A stretch of 64,000 bases of DNA from Halomonas sp. 1513 (GTDB taxonomy: Bacteria > Pseudomonadota > Gammaproteobacteria > Pseudomonadales > Halomonadaceae), in the NCBI GenBank assembly GCA_001971685.1, contig CP019326.1:744001-808000 (forward strand), written 5' to 3'. Below, piece by piece: positions 35,487 through 44,634 of the stretch; positions within the stretch are counted from its first letter, which is position 1; the number at the start of each line of letters is the position of its first letter. A program made the translations under genes and the position numbers. The notes under the pieces were generated by a model. That model had not been told where the DNA came from, made no database searches, and was given only the letters and a program-made list of their open reading frames with translations.

Positions 35487-36218
35487 ATGTCGCTCGATCA
35501 ACTGCCGCGTCACCGGGGGGGCGCCGACGCCCTGGCGCGGCTGCTGGGCCAGGCACTATTGGCCGGCAGCTGGCAGCCGGGCGAGGTCTTTCCCCGCGAG
35601 CTGGACCTGTGCCAGCACTTCGATGTCAGCCGTAACCAGGTGCGCAATGCGCTGGCAAGCCTTACCGCCACTGGCCTGATCGAGCGTACTGCGGGCCGCG
35701 GCACCCGGGTTTGTCCGGTCAGCGACTGGCATCTGCTCGACCCGCTGATGAGCGGCTGGCTGGCCGGTCTGGATAGCCCTGACCCACAGCTGGTGCGCGA
35801 GATCTTTGCCTTCCGTTTTTCCGCCGAGCCGGTCGTCGCCGGGCTCGCTGCCGGCGCCGCCGCCGCGCCTGATATCGCGGCGATCGAGCAGGCGTTCGAG
35901 GGCATGCGCGTCACCGCCAGTGCCGGGCAGGGCGAGCAGCACGTCGAACACGACCTGGCCTTCCACGAAGCGATCTACCGTGCCAGCCACAACCTAGTGT
36001 GGCGGCAGATGGGCCATCTGCTGCGGCCCTCCATCATGGCACTGATCCAGCACTCGCAGCACAGCGTTGCGACCCTCGACGACAGCCTGGTGCGCCATGG
36101 CCAGGTGCTGGCGGCGATCCGCGAAGGCCAGCCCGAGGCCGCCGAGCGGGCGGCACGCGAGGTGCTCAAGCGCACTGCCATCGACCTGGGTATCGTCGCC
36201 GAGACGATCGACGCCTGA
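35487..36218 (+). CDS. dgoR: GntR/FadR-type regulator, likely galactonate repressor DgoR
   Basis: 243 residues. An N-terminal winged helix ([24 protein letters not shown], residues ~28-55) is followed by an all-helical FCD domain ([12 protein letters not shown] and [10 protein letters not shown] contain the metal-binding His/Asp). AGGAGG precedes the ATG. It leads dgoD, dgoK and dgoA, and the palindrome in front is its likely operator. E. coli DgoR represses the same genes and responds to D-galactonate. Assignment to DgoR rests on the operon. The protein alone would be called FadR-family. Confidence 0.85.
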   Translation: MSLDQLPRHRGGADALARLLGQALLAGSWQPGEVFPRELDLCQHFDVSRNQVRNALASLTATGLIERTAGRGTRVCPVSDWHLLDPLMSGWLAGLDSPDPQLVREIFAFRFSAEPVVAGLAAGAAAAPDIAAIEQAFEGMRVTASAGQGEQHVEHDLAFHEAIYRASHNLVWRQMGHLLRPSIMALIQHSQHSVATLDDSLVRHGQVLAAIREGQPEAAERAAREVLKRTAIDLGIVAETIDA

Positions 36219-36238
36219 TCCACTCCAAGGAGTCCCGT

Positions 36239-37387
36239 ATGAAGATCACCCGACTCAAGACCTGGCAGGTGCCGCCGCGCTGGCTGTTCCTCAAGATTGA
36301 GACCGACGCGGGCTGCTACGGCTGGGGCGAGCCGGTCATCGAGGGCCGCGCCGCCACCGTCGAGGCCGCCGTGCACGAGCTGTCCGACTACCTGGTCGGC
36401 CAGGATCCGCACCGCATCGAGCATCTGTGGAACATGATGTATCGCGCCGGCTTCTATCGCGGCGGCCCGATCCTGATGAGTGCTATCGCCGGTATCGACC
36501 AGGCGCTGTGGGACCTCAAGGGCCGTGATCTCGGCGTGCCGGTGCACCAGTTGCTGGGCGGCGCGGTGCGCGACAAGATGCGCATGTACGCCTGGACCGG
36601 CGGCGACCGGCCCAGCGACGTGGGGGCCGGGGCCCGCGCGCTGGTCGAACAGGGCTTCACGGCGTTCAAGATGAACGGCACGCCGGAGCTGGCCATCGTC
36701 GACTCCCACCACAAGATCGACGAGGCGGTGGCGCGGGTCGCCGAGGCGCGCCAGGCGGTGGGGCCCGAGGTGGGTATCGGCATCGATTTCCACGGCCGCG
36801 TGCACCGCCCGATGGCCAAGGCGCTGCTGCGCGAGCTGGAACCCTTCCACCCGATGTTCGTCGAGGAGCCGGTGGCCCCCGAGCACCTGCCGTGCCTCAA
36901 GCAGATCGCCGGCGGTCTCGGCTATCCGCTGGCCACCGGCGAGCGGCTGCATACGCGCTTCCAGTTCCGTGACCTGCTGGCCGACGGCATGATCGATATC
37001 ATCCAGCCCGACCTCTCCCACTGCGGCGGCATCAGCGAGGGGCTCAAGATCGCCGCCCTGGCCTCGGCTCACGATGTGGCGCTGGCACCGCATTGCCCGC
37101 TGGGCCCGCTGACCCTGGCCACCTCGCTGCAGCTGGATGCGGTGTGCCACAACGCCTTCATCCAGGAGCAGAGCATGGGCATCCACTACAACCAGGGCAA
37201 CGACGTCCTCGACTATCTGGTCGACAAGTCGGCGCTGGCCATCGAGGACGGCTTCTGCGCCATTCCCCAAGGGCCTGGGCTGGGCGTGGAGATCGATGAG
37301 GCGTTCGTCGAGGAGCGCGCCAAGGTCGGCCATCGCTGGCGCAATCCGGTGTGGACCCACGCCGACGGCTCGATCGCCGAATGGTGA
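36239..37387 (+). CDS. dgoD: D-galactonate dehydratase
   Basis: 382 residues, exactly the size of E. coli DgoD. An enolase-superfamily enzyme that turns D-galactonate into 2-dehydro-3-deoxygalactonate. The metal ligands are the Asp of GIDFHG, the Glu of VEEPV and the Glu of TGERLH. The general acid-base His pair is the His of GIDFHG and the His of LAPHCPLGP, all in place. AAGGAG precedes the ATG at 36239. 20 bases after dgoR. Confidence 0.95.
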   Translation: MKITRLKTWQVPPRWLFLKIETDAGCYGWGEPVIEGRAATVEAAVHELSDYLVGQDPHRIEHLWNMMYRAGFYRGGPILMSAIAGIDQALWDLKGRDLGVPVHQLLGGAVRDKMRMYAWTGGDRPSDVGAGARALVEQGFTAFKMNGTPELAIVDSHHKIDEAVARVAEARQAVGPEVGIGIDFHGRVHRPMAKALLRELEPFHPMFVEEPVAPEHLPCLKQIAGGLGYPLATGERLHTRFQFRDLLADGMIDIIQPDLSHCGGISEGLKIAALASAHDVALAPHCPLGPLTLATSLQLDAVCHNAFIQEQSMGIHYNQGNDVLDYLVDKSALAIEDGFCAIPQGPGLGVEIDEAFVEERAKVGHRWRNPVWTHADGSIAEW

Positions 37388-38349
37388 ACGAGGCCATGCC
37401 GATCAGCCAGCGGCTCAGTTGGATCGCCGTCGACTGGGGCTCCAGCAACCTGCGCGCCTGGGCCATCGGCGATGACGGCCGGGGGCTGGCGCGAGGCGGC
37501 AGCCAGCGAGGCATGCTGTCGCTGGCGCCCGGCGACTATGAGACAGCGCTGCTCGAGGTGGTGGGCGACTGGCTGCCTGTCGGCAGGCGCACGCCGGTGC
37601 TGGTCTGCGGCATGGCCGGTGCCCGACAGGGCTGGTGCGAGGCCGCCTACCTGCCGCTGCCGGCGCGCCTCGACGACCTGGCCCGCGGCGCGGTGAGTCC
37701 GACGGTCGCTGATCCGCGCCTGGCCGTGCAACTGCTGCCGGGACTCTGCCAGACCCGCGAGGGTGCCTTCGATGTGATGCGCGGCGAGGAGACCCAGCTG
37801 GCCGGGCTGGTGGCCGACGACGGGGCCTTCTCGGGGCTGGTCGGCCTGCCGGGTACCCACGCCAAGTGGGCGCGCCTCGAGCAAGGCGCGGTGTCCCGCT
37901 TCACCACCTGCCTCAGCGGTGAGCTGTACGGCCTGCTGGCTCGCCAGTCGCTGCTCAAGCACTCGATCGGCGAGGACGACCTCGCCGCGCCCGGCGACCG
38001 CGAGGCCTTCGTGTCCGCGGTGCGTGACCTCCACGCCAACCCCGGACGCTACAGCGCGGCGCTGTTCGGCCTGCGTGCCGCCGATCTGCTGGATGGCGAG
38101 CTGCCCAGCGGCGCTGTGCGTGGCGCCCGTCTGGCCGCGCGACTTTCAGGGCTCACCATCGGCTTGGAGCTGGCCGGCCTGGGCAGTGAGCTGACGGCCA
38201 GCGACCCCATCACCCTGATCGGTAACACGGCGCTCTGTACGCGCTATGCGTTGGCGTTGGAGTCCCTGGGCTACGCCAGTCGCTGCCTGGACGGCGACAC
38301 GGCGGTGCTGGCCGGCCTGGGCCTGGCGTACCAGGCGCTGCCAAGCTGA
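37381..38349 (+). CDS. dgoK: 2-dehydro-3-deoxygalactonokinase
   Basis: 322 residues. A kinase of the ASKHA fold that phosphorylates 2-dehydro-3-deoxygalactonate at O6. The N-terminal phosphate loop is [13 protein letters not shown], and the conserved [13 protein letters not shown] and [13 protein letters not shown] segments follow. The gene overlaps the end of dgoD by 7 bases. In-frame starts at 37381 (ATG), 37384 (GTG) and 37396 (ATG) are all possible, and none has a strong ribosome site. Second enzyme of the De Ley-Doudoroff route. Confidence 0.92.
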   Translation: MVNEAMPISQRLSWIAVDWGSSNLRAWAIGDDGRGLARGGSQRGMLSLAPGDYETALLEVVGDWLPVGRRTPVLVCGMAGARQGWCEAAYLPLPARLDDLARGAVSPTVADPRLAVQLLPGLCQTREGAFDVMRGEETQLAGLVADDGAFSGLVGLPGTHAKWARLEQGAVSRFTTCLSGELYGLLARQSLLKHSIGEDDLAAPGDREAFVSAVRDLHANPGRYSAALFGLRAADLLDGELPSGAVRGARLAARLSGLTIGLELAGLGSELTASDPITLIGNTALCTRYALALESLGYASRCLDGDTAVLAGLGLAYQALPS

Positions 38350-38374
38350 TCCTTTTTTTGCTGGAGACTGCGTG

Positions 38375-38986
38375 ATGACGCTACCCCTGATCGGTATCCT
38401 GCGCGGCGTTACCCCCGACGCCGCGGTGGCAGTGGGCGAGGCGGTGCTCGCCGCCGGTATCACCACCCTCGAGGTGCCGCTCAACTCCCCGCAGCCCCTC
38501 GACAGCATCGCGCGGCTGCGCGAGGCGCTGGGCGAACGGGCGCTGGTTGGGGCGGGCACCGTGCTGAGCCCCGCCCAGGTGCGCGAGGTGCACGCCGCCG
38601 GCGGCCAGCTGGTGGTCTCGCCCAACTGCCGACCGGCGGTGATCGAGGCGACGCGACGGCTCGACATGCACAGCTGGCCGGGGGTGGTCACGCCCAGCGA
38701 GGCCTTCGAGGCCCTCGACGCCGGCGCCAGCGGGCTCAAGCTATTCCCCGCGGTGCAGGTGGGGATCGCCGGCATGCAGGCGCTGCGCGCGGTGCTGCCC
38801 GCCGGCACCCGGCTCTACGCGGTGGGCGGCATCGGCGTCGACAACTTCGCCGACTGGTGCGCCGCCGGCGTCGACGGGGCGGGGCTCGGCAGCGCCCTTT
38901 ACCGGACGGGGCAGGACCCAGGCCAGGTGGCTGAGCAGGCCCGCCGCCTGGTGGCGGCTTGGCGAGCGGCTGCGCAAGCCCCATGA
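38375..38986 (+). CDS. dgoA: 2-dehydro-3-deoxy-6-phosphogalactonate aldolase
   Basis: 203 residues, class I aldolase of the KDPG/KDPGal family, giving pyruvate and glyceraldehyde-3-phosphate. The Glu of TTLEVPLNSP and the Schiff-base Lys of SGLKLFPA are present, as is the Gly/Asn phosphate-binding end (AVGGIGVDNF). The PLNSP sequence, rather than a PxRTP form, favours galactonate over gluconate use. A gap of 25 bases with GGAG follows dgoK. No DgoT-type transporter is next to it. Confidence 0.93.
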   Translation: MTLPLIGILRGVTPDAAVAVGEAVLAAGITTLEVPLNSPQPLDSIARLREALGERALVGAGTVLSPAQVREVHAAGGQLVVSPNCRPAVIEATRRLDMHSWPGVVTPSEAFEALDAGASGLKLFPAVQVGIAGMQALRAVLPAGTRLYAVGGIGVDNFADWCAAGVDGAGLGSALYRTGQDPGQVAEQARRLVAAWRAAAQAP

Positions 38987-39173
38987 GCGGCGTCGCCGGA
39001 GGGCCGCAGGCCAGGCTCGCTGAGGTCAGGCGTTGGGCCCCGCTTACCTCGATCCTGCCGCAGGATTTTCATGATCGACTCGGAGTGGCTGCATCGCTTG
39101 GGGTAGAATGCGCTTGCTTGGCGTGTTCGCCTAGCGTGCAAGCCACTCCGTTTTCCCCAGGCCGTGAAGCGTC

Positions 39174-40562
39174 ATGAACGACATCGTAGAGACCGATAAG
39201 GAAACCGCCGCGCTCAAGGTGCCCCCGCACTCGTTGGAAGCCGAACAGTCGGTGCTGGGCGGCTTGATGCTCGACAACCAGGCCTGGGACACCGTCTCCG
39301 AGCGGCTGGTGGGCGGCGACTTCTACCGCTACGAGCATCGCCTGGTGTTCAACGCCATGCAGGGTCTGGCCGAGGGCGGCCATCCGCTGGACGTGGTGAC
39401 GCTGTCCGAGGCGCTGGAGAATCGCGACCAGCTGGATACCGTGGGTGGCCTGGCCTATCTCGCCGAGCTGGCGCGCAATACGCCGTCGGCGAGCAACATC
39501 CGGGCCTACGCCGACATCGTCCGCGAGCGGGCCACGCTCAGGAAGCTGATCCAGGCCGCCAGTCAGGTCGCCGAGAGCGCCTTCGCGCCCCAGGGGCGGC
39601 CCGCCGACGAGCTGGTCAACGAGGCCGAGCGGCTGGTGTTCCAGATCAGCGAGGAGCGGCCCAAGTCGGGCGGCCCGATCGGCATGAGCGAACTGCTGGC
39701 CAAGGCGGTGGACCGCATCGACGAGCTGTTCAACATGCAGGGCGAGATGAGCGGGCTGTCGACCGGCTTTCGCGATCTCGACGATATGACCTCGGGCCTG
39801 CAGCCTTCCGACCTGGTGATCATTGCCGGACGCCCCTCGATGGGCAAGACCACCTTCGCCATGAACCTGGTCGAGCACGCGGTGATCTCCAGCGACAAGC
39901 CGGTGGTGGTGTTCTCCATGGAGATGCCCGCCGAATCGCTGATGCTGCGCATGCTGTCGTCGCTGGGGCGCATCGACCAGACCCGCGTGCGTACCGGCCA
40001 GCTCGAGGACGAGGACTGGCCGCGGCTGACCTCGGCGGTCAACCTGCTCAAGGACAAGCAGCTGTTCATCGACGACACCGCGGCGCTGTCACCCAACGAG
40101 ATGCGCTCGCGGGTGCGGCGCATCGTTCGCGAGCACGGTAATATCGGCCTGATCATGATCGACTACCTGCAGCTGATGCAGATCCCCGGCTTCTCCGAGA
40201 ACCGCACCGGTGAGATCTCCGAGATCTCGCGCTCGCTCAAGGGGCTGGCCAAGGAGTTCGGCTGCCCGGTGGTGGCGCTGTCGCAGCTCAACCGCTCGCT
40301 GGAGCAGCGTCCCAACAAACGCCCGGTGATGTCGGACCTGCGCGAGTCGGGGGCCATCGAGCAGGACGCCGACGTGATCGCCTTCGTCTATCGCGATGAG
40401 GTCTATAATCCGGACAACCCCGATAATCAGGGGCTCGCCGAGCTGATCATCGGCAAGCAGCGTAACGGACCCATCGGCACGGTGCACATGGCGTTCATCG
40501 GCAAGTACACGCGCTTCGAGGATCTGGCCCCGGACAGCTACGGCCAGCACTTTGGGGAATAG
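39174..40562 (+). CDS. dnaB: Replicative DNA helicase DnaB
   Basis: 462 residues. The N-terminal domain contacts primase (PPHSLEAEQSVLGGLMLDN). The RecA-like core has a Walker A (GRPSMGKTTFAMNL, about 222) and a Walker B (IGLIMIDYLQLM), then the conserved KGLAKEFGCPVVALSQLNR. It loads at the fork as a hexamer. The ATG at 39174 is preceded by CCGTGAAGCG, a weak site. A TAGAAT at 39104-39109 is a possible -10 box. In other gammaproteobacteria dnaB directly follows rplI. Here the dgo operon lies between. Confidence 0.98.
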   Translation: MNDIVETDKETAALKVPPHSLEAEQSVLGGLMLDNQAWDTVSERLVGGDFYRYEHRLVFNAMQGLAEGGHPLDVVTLSEALENRDQLDTVGGLAYLAELARNTPSASNIRAYADIVRERATLRKLIQAASQVAESAFAPQGRPADELVNEAERLVFQISEERPKSGGPIGMSELLAKAVDRIDELFNMQGEMSGLSTGFRDLDDMTSGLQPSDLVIIAGRPSMGKTTFAMNLVEHAVISSDKPVVVFSMEMPAESLMLRMLSSLGRIDQTRVRTGQLEDEDWPRLTSAVNLLKDKQLFIDDTAALSPNEMRSRVRRIVREHGNIGLIMIDYLQLMQIPGFSENRTGEISEISRSLKGLAKEFGCPVVALSQLNRSLEQRPNKRPVMSDLRESGAIEQDADVIAFVYRDEVYNPDNPDNQGLAELIIGKQRNGPIGTVHMAFIGKYTRFEDLAPDSYGQHFGE

Positions 40563-40564
40563 GA

Positions 40565-40600
40565 CCGCGGCCTTGAGCCGCGGCGCCCAGTCCGTATAAT
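40565..40600 (+). promoter_or_regulatory. Hairpin after dnaB overlapping a promoter
   Basis: CCGCGGC-cttga-GCCGCGG (40565-40583) follows the dnaB stop by two bases. Within it, TTGAGC (40573-40578) with a 16-base spacer leads to a perfect TATAAT (40595-40600), 34 bases before the next ATG. Termination of dnaB and start of the next gene seem packed together. Confidence 0.65.
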
Positions 40601-40634
40601 GCCGAGCCCCACGCAACCCGCAACAGGAGGCCTC

Positions 40635-40928
40635 ATGGCAGGCGGATTTCGACGCGGCAACCGCAAGCGCATTCCCAAGCTGGAAGGGCGTGGAGAGCTC
40701 CAGGAGCTCGAACGCGAGGGGCCGTTCAAGGAGTGGCTGGGCATGCCCGACCTCTACCGCTACCGGCTGGTGGTCGACGGCGTGACCTACAGCTACCAGA
40801 CCGAGGATGCCGAGGTGCCCGTGGCCGTTGGCGATCGGGTGGTGTTCCGCTACAAGGAGACCAAGGCCGGCAACTGGGTCGACCGCAACTCGCTGGGCAA
40901 GGCCATCGACCCCTCGGAATACCAGTAG
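40635..40928 (+). CDS. Small basic protein of unknown function
   Basis: 97 residues with AGGAGG before the ATG. The N-terminus is basic (MAGGFRRGNRKRIPKLEG). The rest is rich in beta-strands (YRYRLVVDGVTYSYQ, VPVAVGDRVVFRYKE), resembling an OB-like or SH3-like barrel. It has its own TATAAT promoter, 70 bases after dnaB. I do not recognise a named family. A nucleic-acid-binding role is suggested by the basic end and the possible barrel, but that is a guess. Confidence 0.65.
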   Translation: MAGGFRRGNRKRIPKLEGRGELQELEREGPFKEWLGMPDLYRYRLVVDGVTYSYQTEDAEVPVAVGDRVVFRYKETKAGNWVDRNSLGKAIDPSEYQ

Positions 40929-41066
40929 GCGAGCTTGCACCTGGAACTTGACGACTTGGACAGGGTCACAGATCTGTCGTCGTAAGGACACGACGCTGTC
41001 ATCGGGGGACGCCATGCTGACCCCTATTTATCTACCCATCGTCGTCATTTTTCGGGAGCTGGATCC

Positions 41067-41369
41067 ATGGAGTTCGACAATCTCAAGGCCTTCGTGGCCG
41101 ACCACGATAATTTCGAGATTCGCGTCATCAGCCACGCCGGCAGCCGCTACTATCAGCTCGAGCTGGAAGACTTGGAAGGGCAGCGCCATATGCTGTGCCG
41201 GCGCGGCAAGCCGGTGATGTTCCGCGCCCTCGACGACATCTACCTCGAGCTCAAGCGCGCCGGCATTCATCGCGCCTATCTGGTGCAGTACGTGGCCCAC
41301 GACGAGATGATCGGGCGCGACGCCCACTACAACGATCCGCTGTCGTCACGTATGCCCCTGGTGTTCTAG
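41067..41369 (+). CDS. DUF6482-like small protein
   Basis: 100 residues, an alpha/beta protein with no Cys pair or signal. It begins MEFDNLKAFVADHDNFEIRV and has a central GSRYYQLELEDLEGQ and a C-terminal HRAYLVQYVAHDEMIGR. Close relatives are small, uncharacterised gammaproteobacterial proteins. GGGAG precedes the ATG. It is convergent with the DUF393 gene and no function can be assigned. Confidence 0.65.
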   Translation: MEFDNLKAFVADHDNFEIRVISHAGSRYYQLELEDLEGQRHMLCRRGKPVMFRALDDIYLELKRAGIHRAYLVQYVAHDEMIGRDAHYNDPLSSRMPLVF

Positions 41370-41382
41370 CGCCACGCCACCC

Positions 41383-41784
41383 TCACTCGGTGCGCCTGCG
41401 GCGTGCCAGCCACCAGCGCCCCAGCCGCACCCGGCGACGCGCAAACCAGCGATACCCCGCGTCCAACGCGCCTGCCAGCCCCGGTAGGCCGCTTATCCAC
41501 ACCAGTCGTCGGTAGCCGAGCACCGCATACAGCGCACGGCTGGCGTCCATGCCCACGAACCACTGGCCCGCCGCATCGCGCAGGTGCAGCCGCCCCATCA
41601 TCGCCTCGAAGCTGCTGCCCAGCGCCTCGGCGTCGAAGCCGTCGGCCTGGATATCCACCAGCGCCACCCGGTCGCGACGCGGATGGCGCGCCAGCCACGC
41701 CACTTCGCGCTGGCATAGCGGGCAGTGCCCGTCGTGGAACAGCGTCACCGGTGAGCGGGCGGCGAGGGGGCGATGGCGTGACAT
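41383..41784 (-). CDS. DCC-family thiol-disulfide oxidoreductase (DUF393)
   Basis: 133 residues. The DxxCPLC signature FHDGHCPLCQREVAWL gives a thioredoxin-like CxxC. A QADGF and a VGMDASRALYAVLGY segment are also typical of this family, which is widespread but poorly characterised. The start overlaps the stop of the photolyase gene (TGATG), so the pair forms an operon. The C-terminus is very Arg-rich (RWFARRRVRLGRWWLARR). Confidence 0.87.
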   Translation of the reverse strand: MSRHRPLAARSPVTLFHDGHCPLCQREVAWLARHPRRDRVALVDIQADGFDAEALGSSFEAMMGRLHLRDAAGQWFVGMDASRALYAVLGYRRLVWISGLPGLAGALDAGYRWFARRRVRLGRWWLARRRRTE

Positions 41785-43373
41785 CACGGGGTCTCCTGGT
41801 GGTAGCCGGCGCGATGCGCCTGGTGCTGTGTGCCGCCGCCATAGCTCTCCTCGCCATCGAGGCGGGCAAGAAAGGCCTCGGCCTGCTGGCGGATGGCATC
41901 GCGCTTGGCGTCGGTCATGCGTCGCAGCGAGCCGTAGATCAGCGCCATGCGCGGGTTGTCGGCGAGCCGCTCGGCGTGGCGCTCGAGAAACTGCCAGTAG
42001 AGGCTGTTGAGCGGACAGGCGTGGGTGCCGGTGATCTGCTTGGGATCGTAGCGGCACTGGCGGCAGTGGTCGGACATGCGATCGATGTACTTGCCCGAGG
42101 CGCAGTAGGGCTTGGAGCCCATCAGGCCGCCGTCGGCGTGCAGCACCATACCCAGGGTATTGGGCAGTTCGACCCACTCGCAGGCGTCGGCGTAGACCGC
42201 TAGGTACCAGTCGCACAGCGCCTCGGGTGCGACGTCGCAGAGCAGCGCAAAATTGCCGGTGACCATCAGCCGCTGGATATGGTGGGCGTAGGCGTTGTCG
42301 CGGGTCATCTCGATGGCGCGCCTGAGGCAGCGCAGCTCGGTATCGCCGCTCCAATAGAAATCTGGCAGCTGGCGCCGGGCGCCGAGGTGGTTGCCAGTCT
42401 TGTAGGCGGGCATCCGGGTCCAGTAGAGGCCGCGCACGTACTCCCGCCAGCCGAGGATCTGGCGAATGAAGCCCTCCACGGCGTTGAGCGGAGCGCGGCC
42501 CTCATGGTAGGCGCGCTCGGCCGCCTCGCACACCTCGCGGGGCGACAGCAGGCCGAGGTTGAGCGCCGGGGCGAGCCGCGAGTGGAATAGCCAGGGCTCG
42601 GCGTCGCTGATGGCGTCCTGGAAGCGGCCGAAGTCGGGCAGCGCATGGGTCAAAAAGTGGCGCAGGTCGGCCAGCGCCTGGCGGCGCGTCACCGCCCAGT
42701 TGAAGCCCGCCAGGTCGCCAAAGTGGTCGGCGAAGTGCTCGGCCACCAGCGCCAGCACGTCGCGGGTGATGGCGTCGCGGCGGTGCCGCGGCGGGGCGGG
42801 AGGCGCCGCATCGTCGGCGAGCGGCTGGCGGTTGTCGTGGTCGAAGTTCCACTGGCCGCCGGCCGGCTCGCTGCCCTCCATCAGCAGGCCGCTGCGGCGC
42901 CGCTGTTCACGATAGAAGTACTCCATGCGCAGCGACTTGCGGCCCTCTGCCCAGGCGGCGAAGTCGTCTGGAGTAGTGAAAAAGCGCGTATCCTCGTGCA
43001 GCTGCCAGGGCAGGGCGGCGTCGCGGCGCGCCTGCATCGCCTGCCATAGCCGCCACTCCCCCGGGCGTACCGCCCGTATGCTGTCGCAGCCGTAGCGCTC
43101 GGCGAGGCGCTCGGCTTCGGCGATCAGGCTGTGGGCATTGTCGTCGTCATCGAGCCGGCTGTAGTGCACGTTAACGCCGCGCCGGCGCAGCTCCTCGGCG
43201 AAGTGGCGCATCGCCGCCAGCATCATGGCGACCTTCTGCGGATGGTGCGGTACGTAGCGGCCTTCGTCCTCGACCTCGCATAGCGCCACTACGGCATTGG
43301 CCGGGGCGTCGCGCAGGATGGCGAGGTCGTGGCTGAGCTGATCGCCGAGCACCAGCAGCAGTGGCTTGGACAT
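41784..43373 (-). CDS. FeS-type photolyase / cryptochrome (PhrB, FeS-BCP class)
   Basis: 529 residues. The N-terminus (LLLVLGDQLSHDLAIL) and the WFNWAVTRRQAL / ILGWREYVRGLYWTRMP segments belong to the FeS-BCP class. The class binds FAD, an antenna ribolumazine and a [4Fe-4S] cluster. The Cys set here includes the CDVAPEALC region, CRQC and a later HACP, in agreement with four ligands. Family members repair (6-4) photoproducts in DNA. Upstream on the minus strand is a GTTATAC / GTATAAC dyad. It is in an operon with DUF393 and divergent from hemH. Confidence 0.9.
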   Translation of the reverse strand: MSKPLLLVLGDQLSHDLAILRDAPANAVVALCEVEDEGRYVPHHPQKVAMMLAAMRHFAEELRRRGVNVHYSRLDDDDNAHSLIAEAERLAERYGCDSIRAVRPGEWRLWQAMQARRDAALPWQLHEDTRFFTTPDDFAAWAEGRKSLRMEYFYREQRRRSGLLMEGSEPAGGQWNFDHDNRQPLADDAAPPAPPRHRRDAITRDVLALVAEHFADHFGDLAGFNWAVTRRQALADLRHFLTHALPDFGRFQDAISDAEPWLFHSRLAPALNLGLLSPREVCEAAERAYHEGRAPLNAVEGFIRQILGWREYVRGLYWTRMPAYKTGNHLGARRQLPDFYWSGDTELRCLRRAIEMTRDNAYAHHIQRLMVTGNFALLCDVAPEALCDWYLAVYADACEWVELPNTLGMVLHADGGLMGSKPYCASGKYIDRMSDHCRQCRYDPKQITGTHACPLNSLYWQFLERHAERLADNPRMALIYGSLRRMTDAKRDAIRQQAEAFLARLDGEESYGGGTQHQAHRAGYHQETP

Positions 43374-43386
43374 GAATTGACCTGAA

Positions 43387-43414
43387 GTTATACAAATAAT
43401 GCTGATAGTATAAC
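43387..43414 (-). promoter_or_regulatory. Inverted repeat in phr promoter
   Basis: GTTATAC-N14-GTATAAC lies just upstream of the photolyase ATG. TATACT on the minus strand (43412-43407) may be the -10 element. The layout suggests a regulated promoter. A MerR-family light-responsive regulator such as LitR/CarH is a possible partner by analogy. Confidence 0.5.
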
Positions 43415-43553
43415 CTGATTCTTCTCGGCGGCGAGCCGGATGCTAGAATCGTTCGACGACTTCGATACCACTTAGGGCGACTGCGGCTGCTTGGTGAAGG
43501 GCAAACACGTCCCTGCCCACGGTTGCGCGGCGACCCAACAAGGATGCCAATGC

Positions 43554-44627
43554 ATGTCAGCAAGTGATGTGAAACTCGACCAGCCGGGCCAGGGCCGGCT
43601 GGCCCATGCCGGACCCGACCACCCGCCGGTGGCCCGCGCCAAGATCGGCGTGGTGATCGCCAACCTGGGCACCCCCGACGCCACCGACTACTGGTCGATG
43701 CGCCGCTACCTCAATGAATTTCTCTCCGACAAGCGGGTCGTCGACTACGCCTCCTGGAAGTGGCAGCCGCTGCTGCAGGGCATCATCCTGACCAAGCGGC
43801 CGTTCAGTTCCGGCAAGGCTTACCGCAGCATCTGGAACGAGGAAAGAAACGAGAGCCCGCTGCTGACCATCACCCGCGACCAGACCGCCAAGCTGGCTGC
43901 GCGGCTCAACGCCGAGCTGGGTGACAAGGTGGTGGTGGACTTCTGCATGCGCTACGGCAACCCCTCCACCGATAGCGTGCTGCGCCGGCTGCAGGCCCAG
44001 GGCTGCGAGAAGATCCTGTTTTTCCCGCTCTACCCCCAGTACGCCTCGCCGACCACCGCCACTGCCAACGACCAGGCCTTCCGCACCCTGATGAAACTCA
44101 AGTGGCAGCCGGCGATCCGCACCGTGCCGGCCTACTTCGAGCACCCGGCCTATCTCGATGCCCTGGCGGCCTCGGTCAACGAAACCTATGCCGCCGCCGA
44201 GTCGCAGCCGGACATCCTGGTCGCGTCCTATCACGGCGTGCCCAAGCGCTATCTAATGGAGGGTGACCCCTACCACTGCCAGTGCCAGAAGACCACGCGC
44301 CTGCTCAAGGAGCGGCTGGGTTGGGACGACAGCCAGATCGTCACCGCCTTCCAGTCGCAGTTCGGGCCCGAAGAGTGGGTTGGCCCGCCCACCGTCGACC
44401 ACGTCGCCGAGCTGGCGCGCCAGGGGAAAAAGCACATCGCGGTGGTCTCGCCGGCCTTCGCCTCCGACTGCGTTGAGACCCTCGAGGAGATCAACGAGGA
44501 GATTCGCGACAGCTTCCTCGAGGCCGGTGGCGAACAATTCACCTACGTGCCCTGCCTCAACGACCGCGACGACCATATCGAGGCGCTGGCGCAGGTGGCG
44601 CTTAACGAGCTCGGCGGTTGGATCTAA
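43554..44627 (+). CDS. hemH: Ferrochelatase
   Basis: 357 residues. The last enzyme of haem synthesis, which puts Fe2+ into protoporphyrin IX. Conserved segments are VVIANLGTPDA, ILFFPLYPQYAS (active-site wall), the catalytic His in VASYHGVPKRY, and the Glu of PEEWVGPPT. I chose the ATG at 43554, nine bases after AAGGA. Upstream codons in the frame lack such a site. It is divergent from the photolyase gene and convergent with the Mrp operon, with only 7 bases between the two stops. Confidence 0.96.
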   Translation: MSASDVKLDQPGQGRLAHAGPDHPPVARAKIGVVIANLGTPDATDYWSMRRYLNEFLSDKRVVDYASWKWQPLLQGIILTKRPFSSGKAYRSIWNEERNESPLLTITRDQTAKLAARLNAELGDKVVVDFCMRYGNPSTDSVLRRLQAQGCEKILFFPLYPQYASPTTATANDQAFRTLMKLKWQPAIRTVPAYFEHPAYLDALAASVNETYAAAESQPDILVASYHGVPKRYLMEGDPYHCQCQKTTRLLKERLGWDDSQIVTAFQSQFGPEEWVGPPTVDHVAELARQGKKHIAVVSPAFASDCVETLEEINEEIRDSFLEAGGEQFTYVPCLNDRDDHIEALAQVALNELGGWI

Positions 44628-44634
44628 GTTTCCT

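Noticed and set aside
35332..39173. Mobile element between rplI and dnaB
   Set aside because: No integrase, transposase, direct repeats or tRNA fragment is seen. Only the dgo operon and intergenic signals are present.
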